Translations under genes and position numbers: made by a program
The notes under the pieces: generated by a model
The model's database searches: none
Seen by the model: the letters and a program-made list of their open reading frames with translations, nothing else
Told to the model about the DNA's origin: nothing
Part shown: one piece after another, positions 30,672-40,410 of the stretch
Position numbering within the stretch: position 1 is the stretch's first letter
Layout of the letters: every line of letters starts with the position of its first letter
Source of the DNA: Paulinella micropora
Lineage: Eukaryota > Cercozoa > Imbricatea > Euglyphida
DNA: 40,991 bases
Assembly (NCBI GenBank): GCA_009731375.1
Contig: BJOX01000139.1
Coordinates: 114,173 to 155,163 of the forward strand
Reading direction: 5' to 3'

Positions 30672-32668
30672 CCTTTCTCGACTCTGAACGGCCTAGTACG
30701 AGGTTGAAACCCTGCGGCACTATTTGCTGCTGCTCCTGCTACGGCCCAATGTCTCGGCCACCTAGGCTTGTTCATGAGATACTCACTCCCCTGCGCCCAG
30801 TTGTACAACAGCCTAGTCCATTCTCCCCACCTGTTCCGGAAGTCAGCTTCATCTTTTTCTTCCTTACCGCTCAACGCCGGACGATGCAACCGGAGCATCT
30901 CCTCTTGCTGCTCTGCCACGGCTCGGAGTCGACTCTCCCGCTCTCCGGTACCTAGTCGTGTAGGACTATCAGGCTCAGCTAAGGTTGAGGGGGCCGTAGA
31001 CGGACCGGTACTAGTAGTAGGGGGTAACAGGGAAGTCACCTTTCGGTCTGCAGGGGGTACCGTCTTAGCATGGGACGCAAACCAGGGCATCCCACTCACG
31101 GAGGCTCGGACCGTCTCAAGGAAGCCAAACGCACGAGCGCCCACTGACCTACGCCTATTGCTTGGGCTGGTGGAGGGCGTAGTCACCGGACTGCTATCGG
31201 TCCCGGCGGTAGCATCCCCACTACCTGGGTCTGCATCAGCACTATGGTCGGGGCCTATGGGGGACGGCTCCCTTACCGGAGCTCTACCCACGTCCCCATC
31301 TCTAGCCGGGGACTCCTCACCTTCACGCTCCCCCTCCCCGTCGGATTCCGAGGAAGGATCGGCCTCGGGCTGCATCTCCGGGGGCTCATCTTCCACGTCC
31401 GCCAGGCCATCGGGTTGGTAGTCCTCCGGGCCGGGCCTCACCTTCACCCCATGTACCTTTTCCCTTTTTGCTTTGAGTAAAGATTTCAGATTTTGGCTCA
31501 TGATACCACTACCAGCCTCAGCCGGCTCGGCCTTTGAACCAATCTCAACCTTCGGGGCAGGTACCGCTGACGGCCCGCTCGCCCCGCTAGGTCTACCCTT
31601 ACTCTCTCCACGGGGGTTGGGTGCTACCGGACGGAGGGGAGTACCCTTCACCTCTTGGGCGCGAACAGGCACCGATGCTACGGGTGGGGGCACAACTTCC
31701 TCACGAGGGGAGGATATCCCACCTCTGAAGTACATATGCTTCGCTTGTGCACCGGCCTGAGGTTCGTGTTGGCGGTACACCTTCCGCCATGAGGATACAC
31801 CAGACGCCTCCCATGTTACCGGTCGTCGGCTAATGACCCATTCGGTGAACTGTCCGGGTTCACGGGGCTTTGCATAGTGGATGATGGGCAAGAGTGATCG
31901 GTTCCACGGGATACCCCGCTTCGCGGCTTCGTGTCTCACTATGGCCTCAACCATTAGGGGATGACTCCCACTTTTGATTTGGGCTTCCAACCCTCGTTCT
32001 CCCATCTCGCACATTAGAGCCAGGTGATCCCTTCGTGCTATGTCGGCTGCCCACCGGCGCAAGGCATTCTCTCTCTCTTGCTTGGCTCGCTGGTACTGAT
32101 GCTCAACGCAATAGTCGCTATCGATGAGAGTGGCTGCCTTAATCCTAAGGCTGTTGAAGGGAGACTCAAGGTCCTTCAACCGGGCTACGCACCGGCGCTT
32201 TCCTTCCGCTACTCCATGGCATCGCCCCTCGTTCATCTTATCTATGTCGGCATCATCCTCAAGCAAGATCTCAAGGCTATTCTCGTCCTCCGGAAGTATG
32301 ATCGGCTCGGGAAGGTTGGCACCCCCGGGTTTAGCCATGAGGGCTTTGTCGTTCGACTTGCCGGTTAGGAACTTTACCATCTGAGCTAAGGCTACGCCCG
32401 GCTCCTCATCCTCGGAGTCATCGCTATCACTCCCACCTTTTGAGCCTTTTGCTACCTCGCCCTTCTCCTTTCGGCTTTTGTCAGGGCACTTGCTCAACTT
32501 GTGCTTACAACCGGCACTTCTTGCTGCACTTCCCGGCGATGTGCCCTTTTTCAAAGCAGTTAAAGCACTTTGGCCCCTTGCTCTTCTCACTCTTCTTGCC
32601 TTTCTCCCCCTTGGGGGTGTCTGCCGGTTTGGTTGGGGCCTTCTTGGCTTTAGTGGGGTCATGCTCAA
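30665..32668 (-). CDS. Copia 2 Gag-Pol spacer ORF
   Basis: A 667-codon frame between the Gag zinc fingers and the protease. It is Arg/Lys-rich at first, then DSDDSEDEEPG-acidic, then a more ordered part around residues 150-330 (EHQYQRAKQERENALRRW, EWVISRRPVTWEASG). A long Pro/Ser/Glu-rich disordered stretch and a Trp-containing C terminus (RNRWGEWTRLLYNWAQGSEY) follow. I do not recognise a domain. It is unusually long for a copia Gag-protease linker. Its first ~60 residues overlap the zinc-knuckle frame, implying a frameshift (programmed or mutational). Confidence 0.6.
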   Translation of the reverse strand: MSMTPLKPRRPQPNRQTPPRGRKARRVRRARGQSALTALKKGTSPGSAARSAGCKHKLSKCPDKSRKEKGEVAKGSKGGSDSDDSEDEEPGVALAQMVKFLTGKSNDKALMAKPGGANLPEPIILPEDENSLEILLEDDADIDKMNEGRCHGVAEGKRRCVARLKDLESPFNSLRIKAATLIDSDYCVEHQYQRAKQERENALRRWAADIARRDHLALMCEMGERGLEAQIKSGSHPLMVEAIVRHEAAKRGIPWNRSLLPIIHYAKPREPGQFTEWVISRRPVTWEASGVSSWRKVYRQHEPQAGAQAKHMYFRGGISSPREEVVPPPVASVPVRAQEVKGTPLRPVAPNPRGESKGRPSGASGPSAVPAPKVEIGSKAEPAEAGSGIMSQNLKSLLKAKREKVHGVKVRPGPEDYQPDGLADVEDEPPEMQPEADPSSESDGEGEREGEESPARDGDVGRAPVREPSPIGPDHSADADPGSGDATAGTDSSPVTTPSTSPSNRRRSVGARAFGFLETVRASVSGMPWFASHAKTVPPADRKVTSLLPPTTSTGPSTAPSTLAEPDSPTRLGTGERESRLRAVAEQQEEMLRLHRPALSGKEEKDEADFRNRWGEWTRLLYNWAQGSEYLMNKPRWPRHWAVAGAAANSAAGFQPRTRPFRVEKGW

Positions 32669-34030
32669 ACCTACATTTGTTGGCCCATCTATACTCCCCC
32701 TGTTTGTCCCACAAGAAACACACCACTCTCACCTTCCCTCCAACATGGAGGTAGCGGCAGGAGGCCCCACGAGTGCATTTGCCTTCCTTGCTGAAGAGCC
32801 AGCACTCGTCCTTGGGTTTCCCTTTTCCGGCCTTACGAGCTGCCAAACCTTTCTCTGCGGAACTAGTCATTTTGGCCCGGTCAAACTTCTTGTCTAGCTC
32901 CAGGGTACGATCTTGCACGAACCTCCACCAGGAGGCAAAGTCCCACTTGAAGCCATTTCAACCCAGACTTGCCAAGCTTTCTTCACCCTAGAGTCAGCTT
33001 GCTTTGGGCCCACTAACGCATCCTTCACTATTTGCTGCATTCGGTCATCGGTTGGGGCTTGGCCATAATCAGCCAACCAGTCTCTCCTAGCGTTCAAGTC
33101 TACACACTGACCGACGTACTGTTGCTTACTCGTAAAGAGGAAGTCATTCAGTTCCTTCACCTTGTCCTGAACATCAGAGGGGTCGGCTTTCTTGTACCGG
33201 GCTAGCAGTCTGTCCCACAGTGCTTTAGGGTTTTGGCCAAAGGTCAGCTTCTCCGGATCAGCTAAGTCACGCACTAGGCTCTTCGCTTCACCCCCGAGCA
33301 TGTCATAGATGATATTGAACACCCTCTCCTTTTGCTTGCTCATTTCAGCAAGTACACTAGCGTCATAGGCCATCACCTGTCGTGTCAGTGCGACAGCACG
33401 ATCAGCACCCCCTAGTGGGGTTTTGACCTTAGAGGGGTCCGTCTGTCCTCGGGAGGCCCCACACTTGCTGTCGCCCTCTAAGTCTGAGCCCTTGCCAGTT
33501 GACAGCCTAGGTTTGTCAGTGCTAGCATACCCACTAGAGTAGAGGTCAGAGGGGTGCCGGTCTTCATCTTCCTCCTCCTCCTTTCCCTCTTCAGTCTCTG
33601 TGGTTGGTTCATCTATCGGACTGCCAAAAACCGGTTTGTAGCGCTTGGCTGGGGTTTCCTTTCTTCCTCTACCCCTAACGCCTCCTCAAGGTCTGGAGCT
33701 TCCGGTTTGGGGTTGGGCATAGGCCACAGGCGAGTAGAACCCTTGGCTTTGTCCTCGAAGTATTCCTTTACTACTTCTTCGTCCAAGTCACGCCCAATCA
33801 TTCCACTCTGCTATCTCTTCCCAAGCTAGTATAAAGGGGGGCACCTCTCTATCCTTAAGCTGTATCCCTAATACGTTTTCGCGATGTAGATATTGTTTGT
33901 GGGCGTCAGCACCCTGCAGCACTTCCTTAGGGGCCTTAGCATTACAGCTTTGCACTACCTGCCTATGCAATAGCATCCATGCCTCTTTGCCTGTGAACGT
34001 AATCCTATTGTCTGTCTTACTCGTAGTCAT
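32505..34030 (-). pseudogene. Copia 2 Gag with CCCH and CCHC zinc fingers
   Basis: Gag appears to start at 34030 (MTTSKTDNRITFTGKEAWML), shifts frame near 33795, and continues in 33376-32894 with a copia Gag-like helical part (FNIIYDMLGGEAKSLVRDL, KALWDRLLARYKKADP). In 32918-32505 the nucleocapsid part follows: CWLFSKEGKCTRGASCRYLH is a perfect C-x8-C-x5-C-x3-H finger. CFLWDKQGEYRWANKCRFEH is a second one with Tyr in place of the second Cys. CFNCFEKGHIAGKC is a standard C-x2-C-x4-H-x4-C knuckle. Confidence 0.75.
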
Positions 34031-35148
34031 TTCTAACCACCGTCAGTCTCGAACAGACACACGCTCCACACACACACACTTACACACAGCACACAGCTAT
34101 GCTCTCTACTTGCCAAATAGAGATATGGTCACGCTATGCTTACTCTGTTCTGATGGCACAGACACAGGCAAGCAACCACACCCACACCCACACAGAGAGA
34201 ACACAACAGAGGCCACGAGCAGACTCACACACACACACTACACAGAATAGTGTTTTGCTTGTCCACACCACCCTTTACTCTCTCTCTCTGTCTCTCTCTC
34301 TCTCTTCAACCACGTGTGTTACCACTGACTCTAATGCTCAAACTACACTGAGGCTACCTCAGCTACCACCTATGATAGCTTTCCACCTACTAGCAGCTCT
34401 ATCTGCAAAGTCAGTTCTTCAACCTACCTAGGTTTGTAGTTGTTTTGGTACAACCACCTAAATACTCACCTTTCGCTCCTCCCCTCGTGCCCTACGCACG
34501 GTTCTTCAGAGCTCACTCCCTCACCACACCTCTCTCTCACTCCTCACACAGTCACTACAACAATACAAGGAGTAGATGCAATGATGCAGTACGAATGCGA
34601 CAAGAACTTAGCAAGGTAAGCTGTTGTGTCCCGTGGGCCAGGGGTGCTCAATCCCCCAGTTACCACGGCAATCAATCACAACTGGCCTACTGCTCAACAG
34701 TAACTTTGTAATGTAGGTTGTTGTGTCCCGTGGGCCAGGGGTGCTCAATCCCCCAGTTACCACGGCAATCAATCACAACAGACCTACTGCTTTGTACTCA
34801 GTTTGCTTTGTAACTTGTTGTGTCCCGTGGGCCAGGGGTGCTCAATCCCCCAGTTACCACGGCAATCAATCACAACTGGCCACGTCACCGAGCTGACAAA
34901 AGCACCACACCCTTTAGGAGGCTCACCCTCCCTGCGCCCTGCACGCTTCGGTGTCTTGCTCTCTGTCCTGTTCCCCACCTTGCCCTTGCACTGCACACCA
35001 GCAAAGCAGAGCGTGGGTAGTGTCTACAGTGATCAGCTGTAGCCACACAATTGAAAATGCGCACTTTCCTGTAATGGGGTCACTTAAGATGAACCCTCAC
35101 CCCTTTAACGAAGGTTCTCTTCTGCGATCCGTTGCACAGGTCACGCTC
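34031..35148 (-). promoter_or_regulatory. Copia 2 leader (5' untranslated region)
   Basis: About 1.1 kb between the primer-binding site and Gag, read on the minus strand. It contains CA/GT-rich sequence (34060-34240), a CT run (34280-34305) and a tandem array of three hairpin-forming units (34623-34876). Retroelement leaders carry dimerisation, packaging and translation signals; a role for these hairpins is inference. Confidence 0.6.
34623..34876. repeat. Three tandem ~97-bp units, each with a strong hairpin
   Basis: The 60-base core starts at 34623, 34720 and 34817 and is nearly identical in all three. Within each core, GTTGTG pairs with CACAAC, CCGTGG with CCACGG, and GGGG with CCCC, giving a nested stem with a TGCTCAAT loop. 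The spacer between units is more variable. Confidence 0.85.
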
Positions 35149-35166
35149 CAAGGCTCGATAACCCGT
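35149..35166 (-). promoter_or_regulatory. Primer-binding site candidate of copia 2
   Basis: Next to the 5' LTR the minus strand reads ACGGGTTATCGAGCCTTG. GGTTATCGAGCC resembles the initiator-Met tRNA site common in copia elements, with differences. The exact tRNA is not established. Confidence 0.5.
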
Positions 35167-35518
35167 TGGGAGAAAACCCTCGCGACTTCGGCAAACGGTG
35201 ACAGAACTCGGGGCGTTCCCCTCCTACCGGCCAACTGCTTCCCACGTAAAAAAAGTTAACAATACTGAACATTCCCGCCAGTCCAACTGACGACGTCACA
35301 CAAAAGATGTACCTCCAGAAAATGACTCACGAAACGGCCTGATATGGGCAATAATGGTAATGATAAAAAGCTAGTGCCACCAGTACCAGAAAAGATACTC
35401 TAAATGACTGTATTAATAACTAATAATACTACTAACCGTAATGAATAAGGAAAACGTACCAAAGATGATAGCAATACGGACGTAGTTGAGGAGGAAGGAT
35501 CTAATTAATTGTCCAATG
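35164..35518 (-). mobile_element. 5' LTR of copia 2
   Basis: The partner of the 3' LTR at 26162-26513. The promoter and polyadenylation signals of the element should lie here, but none was resolved by eye. Confidence 0.85.
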
Positions 35519-35700
35519 ATCGTTAGAGCCATCATCTACTTATGTCACAGTGGCATCGTGGCTTCTAACGGAGTCCCTCAGCAAACCGGGGGCCGGAGTG
35601 TAAAGGTACTAGTATTAGGCTGAGGTCCGTGAGTGACTGGGTAATTACCTAATCAATGTAGCAGTTGGAGTTGTTCAAGTCAGTCTGGGAAAAAATTAAC
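35519..35700 (+). repeat. Retroelement leader fragment related to 9860-10031
   Basis: Just outside copia 2 lies the second copy of the block with TAACGGAGTC, GCAAACCG, AGGTCCGTGAGTGAC and TACCTAATCA. Copia 2 therefore landed in or beside an older element of that family. Confidence 0.5.
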
Positions 35701-35855
35701 TTGAGTAAAAAGGACGGAAAACCGGCTGCCACTTTCAGTACCTGGCGTACTAGTAGATGCCTATTTTCTGATTAATACTTCAACACTATTATTATTATTC
35801 CATATGACTGGGACAGTGTGACAGGAAAAAGCGCCGGTCTAGGGAAATAAACTGT

Positions 35856-35892
<37 letters not shown>

Positions 35893-36505
35893 TAACGATA
35901 TGTGGAAAAACGCAAGAGTTAACATTTCCTAAAAAGTTAACAGGTAAAGGGAAGTGAATAAATTGATCTGTTAACGGCAGTTGAAAACGTAACAACTACA
36001 AGTTATGACACTAAGTTGATAAATAAACGGAAAAATGAAGTAACGGAACTAAAAATAGAAGTGTAACTTGAAAGTTTCCGGCACAATATTGATAATTCGG
36101 TCCGGTCCGGTACGGTATTCATTCCGATAACTCAATTTTTACTAGTTTTTCGCTTTTTTCAAATGCACCGTGTTCACCACAGGCTTCACATCTGATCCTC
36201 ATATTTTGTAAATCGTCATGTGGTACCAAAATGTTACTGACAATGCTATTTTTATTAAAATCCGTGACCCTTCATTTTTTTCATGTACATGCCTAGAGTA
36301 CACAGGACAAGCGAGGGCTTTGTTAAGGCCTTTCACCCACTGCAGCACTGCTCGAGCAACGCTTCCTGTCTTATTGTATTATAATAATAATAATTTTTGC
36401 TGAAAATTTTACACATATACATTCTCTGCCTGAATATTAGTAGCCCCCATCTGCAGGATACCGCCCCCAGTCATCCGTTCCTGCAACATAATCAACACAG
36501 CATCG
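35701..36505. other. AT-rich flank, TA repeat, probable 3' region of the RRM gene
   Basis: A TA dinucleotide run lies at 35858-35889 and an AAT run at 36377-36393. Otherwise nothing is recognised. The part next to 36506 should hold the 3' untranslated region of the minus-strand RRM gene. Confidence 0.5.
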
Positions 36506-38182
36506 TTATGGATGTGGTTCCTTTGGATAACCTTTGCCGCGACCGCCAAAGCCTCCACGAGATCCATCGTCTGTGAACGAGAAATCACAAATGCGAGCAC
36601 GATGGTCGAGGATGTGCTTACCGCGGCTAGAACGGTAGGGATGGTATCTTTCACGGCTCGATTCATAACGATCTCTACTGCGACTTCGGTGCGAAGAGGG
36701 ACCATAATCCCCAGAGCTAGGAGGACCTAATCAACGCGATCTTTCTCACCGAGTGATCTCAAAATGATATCCTACCTCCATATTCATCATCATCATAACG
36801 ACTGGAGTACGAGTCTCTGGCGTATGATTCCCTTCCTGCGTATGCTTCCCGGTCATAGCCATCTTGGCCGAAGGAGTCTCGGCTGTAGGTATCCCTGCCA
36901 TAGCCTCTGCTGTACGAGTCTCTGCCGCGCGGCGGGTAGTCATAGTCCGACCTTGCCACCACAGGGCGAACACTACCAATAGACGAAGAGGCTGAGATCG
37001 AGTGTACCTGTAGCGTCCATCATCCCGTCCTCCGCGACCGTAGCCAGACTCTCTGCTGTCGTAGTAGTCTTCCTCATACTCATCATCGTAGTAGTCGTAG
37101 CGACCTGTACCGCGCACAGTACATATATATTGTGACCATGTGCTACGTGTGGGTGACCTCTGCCTCCCCCGCGCGGACTGTATCGGTCGCGTGAAGGATA
37201 TGCACGTTCTGCGTAGGGTTCGTACCGTCTGTCATCTCTTCTACATACGACCAGGGTGTAGGATGACAAAGTGGCAGAAGACATAAGCGCTGGGTGCACT
37301 GACCGGCGGGATCTAGGAGAGGGCGGACGGCCACCGCCACCTCCACCAGACTTGTCCTTGGGGCGAGCATACTCTATTGTCAAAATACTAGCAAACACAC
37401 AGGTGCTACCATGTCAGTATATCTTGTGTGAGTGTTTCCGCGCACTTGTGCATGTGTGCTTAATGTGTCCGATGCAGTATATCCGAAAAGAAAGAATCAC
37501 AATATGTCATAGATGTTACTCAGGACAATGTGCTTTCTTTCAAGTAGACAGGATGCAAAACTCGGAGTGAGATTTAACCGGCCATGGAGTTCTAGAGAGC
37601 CGCGCATGGCGTTATCCGTGCCGTCTGGCCCCGCGAAGGTGCAGAAACCGAATCCACCGTTCATGACCACACAATCGGCAACTTTCCCGAATTGGCTCAG
37701 AGCGGAATGGAACTCGGTGTTGGTAGTGATGGCCGGTAAATTGCCTCAAGGACCAGGCGCAAAGCACAGCAGCGGACCAGATGGGACGCACCGCAAGGTA
37801 GGAATGAGTCAGGGCCACACGCAGAGCACGGACAGGCCGGTGCAATTCCAGTAGTGGCGGAAGGATCCGGCCCAGACACCGGCAAAACAGACCCGCAGCA
37901 TACATACGGCCGGGAGGGGCGGCGTCCAGCAAAGGCGGTCCGGGTCGAGAGCCGGGAGACCGGACAGATATATCAAGACAGGCAAAAAAGAACATGAGAG
38001 AGCATCTTTTCATGAAAAGCATCCATGAAGAGCATCCATGAGACATCAGAAACTAGATATTTGATCGAGAATACGAGAGACTAAATGTCAGCAGTGCCAC
38101 ACCGTGTCCCCCGCTGCAAAATGACGAAGCAAAGTAAACAAGGGACTGGAATACCGATGTAGAGCTTGGGTTCTTCAGGCAT
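36506..38182 (-). CDS. RRM and Arg/Ser/Tyr-rich RNA-binding protein, 8 exons
   Basis: Minus-strand exons: 38182-38155, 37744-37579, 37387-37304, 37240-37158, 37104-37008, 36972-36776, 36726-36622 and 36570-36506. All introns are GT-AG (410, 191, 63, 53, 35, 49 and 51 nt), and the sum is 825 nt (274 aa plus stop). Residues 6-75 form one RRM: RNP2 KLYIGN, RNP1 GGFGFCTF and the closing strand ILTIEYARPK. Then come a Gly run, SPRSRRRDDRR, and repeats rich in Tyr, Asp, Arg and Gly (SYSRGYGRDTYSRDSFG). A short RS part (SSHRSRSRDRYESS) and a GGFGGRG tail follow. The architecture resembles RBM4/RBMX- or SR-type splicing regulators, so a nuclear role in mRNA processing is likely. No paralog assignment is attempted. 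Confidence 0.85.
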
Positions 38183-38304
38183 GCCGCGACGCCCCCGCGG
38201 CCTACAGACCGCCATACCAACACAATGCGGAACGCCTCAACAACAGAACTTGGCAACAAGCAAATGTGAGCAAGGCGGGAAGGGAAGGGGACATTGTGGC
38301 TGTA

Positions 38305-38720
38305 AAAAAAAAAAAAAAAAAAAAAAAACACACTCACACAAATATATATACATACATACATTACATTACATTACATTACGTTACGTTACGTTACGTTACA
38401 TTACATTACATTTCATTTCATTACACTTACATTTACATTTACATTCACATTACATTACATTACATTAAATTACATTACATGGAATTGCATTACATTACAT
38501 TACATTACATTACATACATCTATACATACATACATCTATACATACATACATCTATACATACAAACATCTATACATACATACATCTATACATACATACCCT
38601 TACCCTTACCCTTACCTTTACCTTTACATTTACATTTACATAACATAACATAACATAACATAACATACATACATACATACATACATACATACAACATACA
38701 TACATACATACATACATACA

Positions 38721-38754
<34 letters not shown>

Positions 38755-38810
38755 CATACATACATAGATACATAGATACATACATACACACATACATACA
38801 TACATAAATA
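38305..38810. repeat. Poly-A run and ACATT/ACAT-type microsatellites
   Basis: A-run at 38305-38328, ACATT pentamers from about 38358 with blocks of variants (ACGTT four times, then TCATT, then TACATT), CATACATCTATA units at 38500-38600, a TACCCT block at 38594-38616, AACAT units and a long CATA tract to about 38790. No coding meaning. Confidence 0.9.
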
Positions 38811-38911
38811 CATCATATTTTTACACAAGATAAACAGTACAAAATACACAAATGTAAAAAGTAGGTAGGTAACGCACACATAAAGAATCAACTGGTGCCG
38901 TCCCAGTTGGA

Positions 38912-38916
<5 letters not shown>

Positions 38917-38946
<30 letters not shown>

Positions 38947-39001
38947 CNNNNNNNNNNNNNNNNNNNNNNNNNNNNNNNNNNNNNNNNNNNNNNNNNNNNN
39001 N

Positions 39002-39040
<39 letters not shown>
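38917..39040. other. Assembly gap bounded by poly-G runs
   Basis: G homopolymers on both sides of Ns at 38948-39001. The true length of the G tract is unknown. Confidence 0.95.
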
Positions 39041-39549
39041 GGGATGCACTTTCCAAACACCCCCATCGTTGAAAGATGTCGCGGAATTTTTGTAAAACAG
39101 CACCCCGAACTCTTTAGATACTTGATACTTCACATGAAATCTTTTCAGGTATTTAGCGATTTGCTCTGGATGTCTCAGCCCAAAAACATGTGTATCGTTG
39201 AGTCGTGCTCGGATAACTCGAGTCGACGTGATTAAGCCGCGCAAGTTTATGCTCCACCGTCCCGGTTGCCCCCATCAGACAGGGCTAAATGGCGAAAGAA
39301 TTCGTAGGCAAGAAACTGCCCTCAGAAAGCAGCGCTTTGATAAAAGTACTCGAAATAATGCACAACTCATACACCATCGGAATCGCGCCAAATATCAACT
39401 TAATATTCAGCTTGTTTGTAAACAGAAAAAGTCAGAAAGTCAAATCATTTGACATAGATGAAGACACATGCACGTGAAGACAAAGGAGCGCTGCGAGAAG
39501 AGAAATGATGTGGGATGCATGTGTGTGTGTGTGTGTGGCAAAAACTCAC

Positions 39550-39606
39550 CGGTCCCGTGCATCTCTACCTCCTCTCTGAAGGCCAGTAGTAGCGGTGGCT
39601 TGTCCC
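39550..39606 (-). CDS. Possible isolated minus-strand exon
   Basis: The minus strand reads CCCTGTAG, then a 57-base open segment giving DKPPLLLAFREEVEMHGT, then a GTGAGT donor. A possible next exon follows an acceptor TCTTCTCGCAG near 39495 and runs to a stop near 39425. No domain is recognisable and upstream exons would lie in microsatellite DNA. Low confidence. The rest of 39041-39545 shows no supported feature. Confidence 0.2.
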
Positions 39607-39654
39607 CTACAGGGCAAAGTCGGAGAACAAAACACCACGATGTCTCGTTTTTGA

Positions 39655-39780
39655 TTATATTACATTACATTGAATTAAATTTTACATTACAATACCTTAC
39701 ATTACATTACAGTACCTTAAATTACATTACACTAAATTACACAACATAACATTAAATTACATTAAATTGCATTGAATTAC
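39655..39780. repeat. Imperfect ACATT pentanucleotide repeat
   Basis: Degenerate TTACA/TTAAA units, the same family as the repeat at 38358-38490. Confidence 0.8.
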
Positions 39781-39782
39781 AT

Positions 39783-39849
39783 TACTACTACTACTACTAC
39801 TACTACTACTAATACTAATACTACTAATACTACTTACTACTTACTACTT

Positions 39850-39923
<74 letters not shown>

Positions 39924-40075
39924 GCTACTACTACCTACTACTTACTGCCCACTACCTCGTAGCTCGTACCTACTACCTACTACCTACCTACTGCCTACTA
40001 CCTACTCCTACTACCTACTACCTACTACCTATTACCCTACTACTACTACTACTACTACTACTACCACTACCACTG

Positions 40076-40119
<44 letters not shown>

Positions 40120-40148
40120 GCTACTACTACTACTACTAGTACTACTAT
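39783..40148. repeat. ACT/CTA trinucleotide repeat
   Basis: About 360 bases of CTA/ACT units with interspersed CTAC-CTAC blocks (39930-40035). Open frames across it are artefacts. Confidence 0.9.
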
Positions 40149-40194
40149 CCCTCAAAGGTGTTGGGAGTAGGGGGTGGGGGAATCGGAAACTGTG

Positions 40195-40195
40195 C

Positions 40196-40236
<41 letters not shown>

Positions 40237-40246
40237 NNNNNNNNNN
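40195..40246. other. Poly-C run and short assembly gap
   Basis: A C homopolymer (40197-40234) is followed by ten Ns (40237-40246). This is the third gap next to a G/C homopolymer in the window. Confidence 0.95.
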
Positions 40247-40410
40247 AGCCTTGGAGCATTCTCAGCCATTCATTTTGGTGCCAGCGAAGTCGCTTCGGGT
40301 ACGTACAATTACAGGGCTGGGGTTCCCGGGGGGAGGGTCCCCCGGACCCCCCCTTCCCCGTCGACAGGGTACGTTCAATGGCCGGAGGTACCGGCAAGTA
40401 CTACCAAAAA

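Larger units (their letters stand above)
26162..35518 (-). mobile_element. Copia-type LTR retrotransposon 2, nearly full length
   Basis: Two direct repeats (26162-26513 and 35164-35518), similar at roughly 95-97% by eye, bound a minus-strand interior. Its order is: primer-binding site, 1.1-kb leader, Gag with zinc fingers, a long spacer ORF, protease, integrase, RT, RNase H, polypurine tract. Flanking pentamers GTCGT (26157-26161) and ATCGT (35519-35523) look like a target duplication with one change. All catalytic motifs of protease, integrase, RT and RNase H can be seen, but several frameshifts, at least one stop (before the integrase) and a short N gap interrupt the frame. This copy is probably defective as assembled, though young by its LTR similarity. 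Confidence 0.9.

Noticed and set aside
34623-34876. CRISPR-like array
   Set aside because: There are only three units in a eukaryotic retroelement leader, and the spacers between cores are related to each other rather than unique.
38590-38620. TACCCT repeats resembling telomeric DNA
   Set aside because: The unit reads TAAGGG on the other strand, not TTAGGG, there are only three or so, and they grade into neighbouring ACATT/TACATT microsatellite variants.
38888-39244. Minus-strand ORF crossing the gap with poly-Pro
   Set aside because: Half of it is Ns and poly-C. The unique part (39060-39244) reads plausibly but has no recognisable domain, start or splice site, so it is left out.
39772-40170. 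Poly-Leu/Thr/Tyr ORF
   Set aside because: It is the translation of the ACT/CTA repeat and has no unique coding part.
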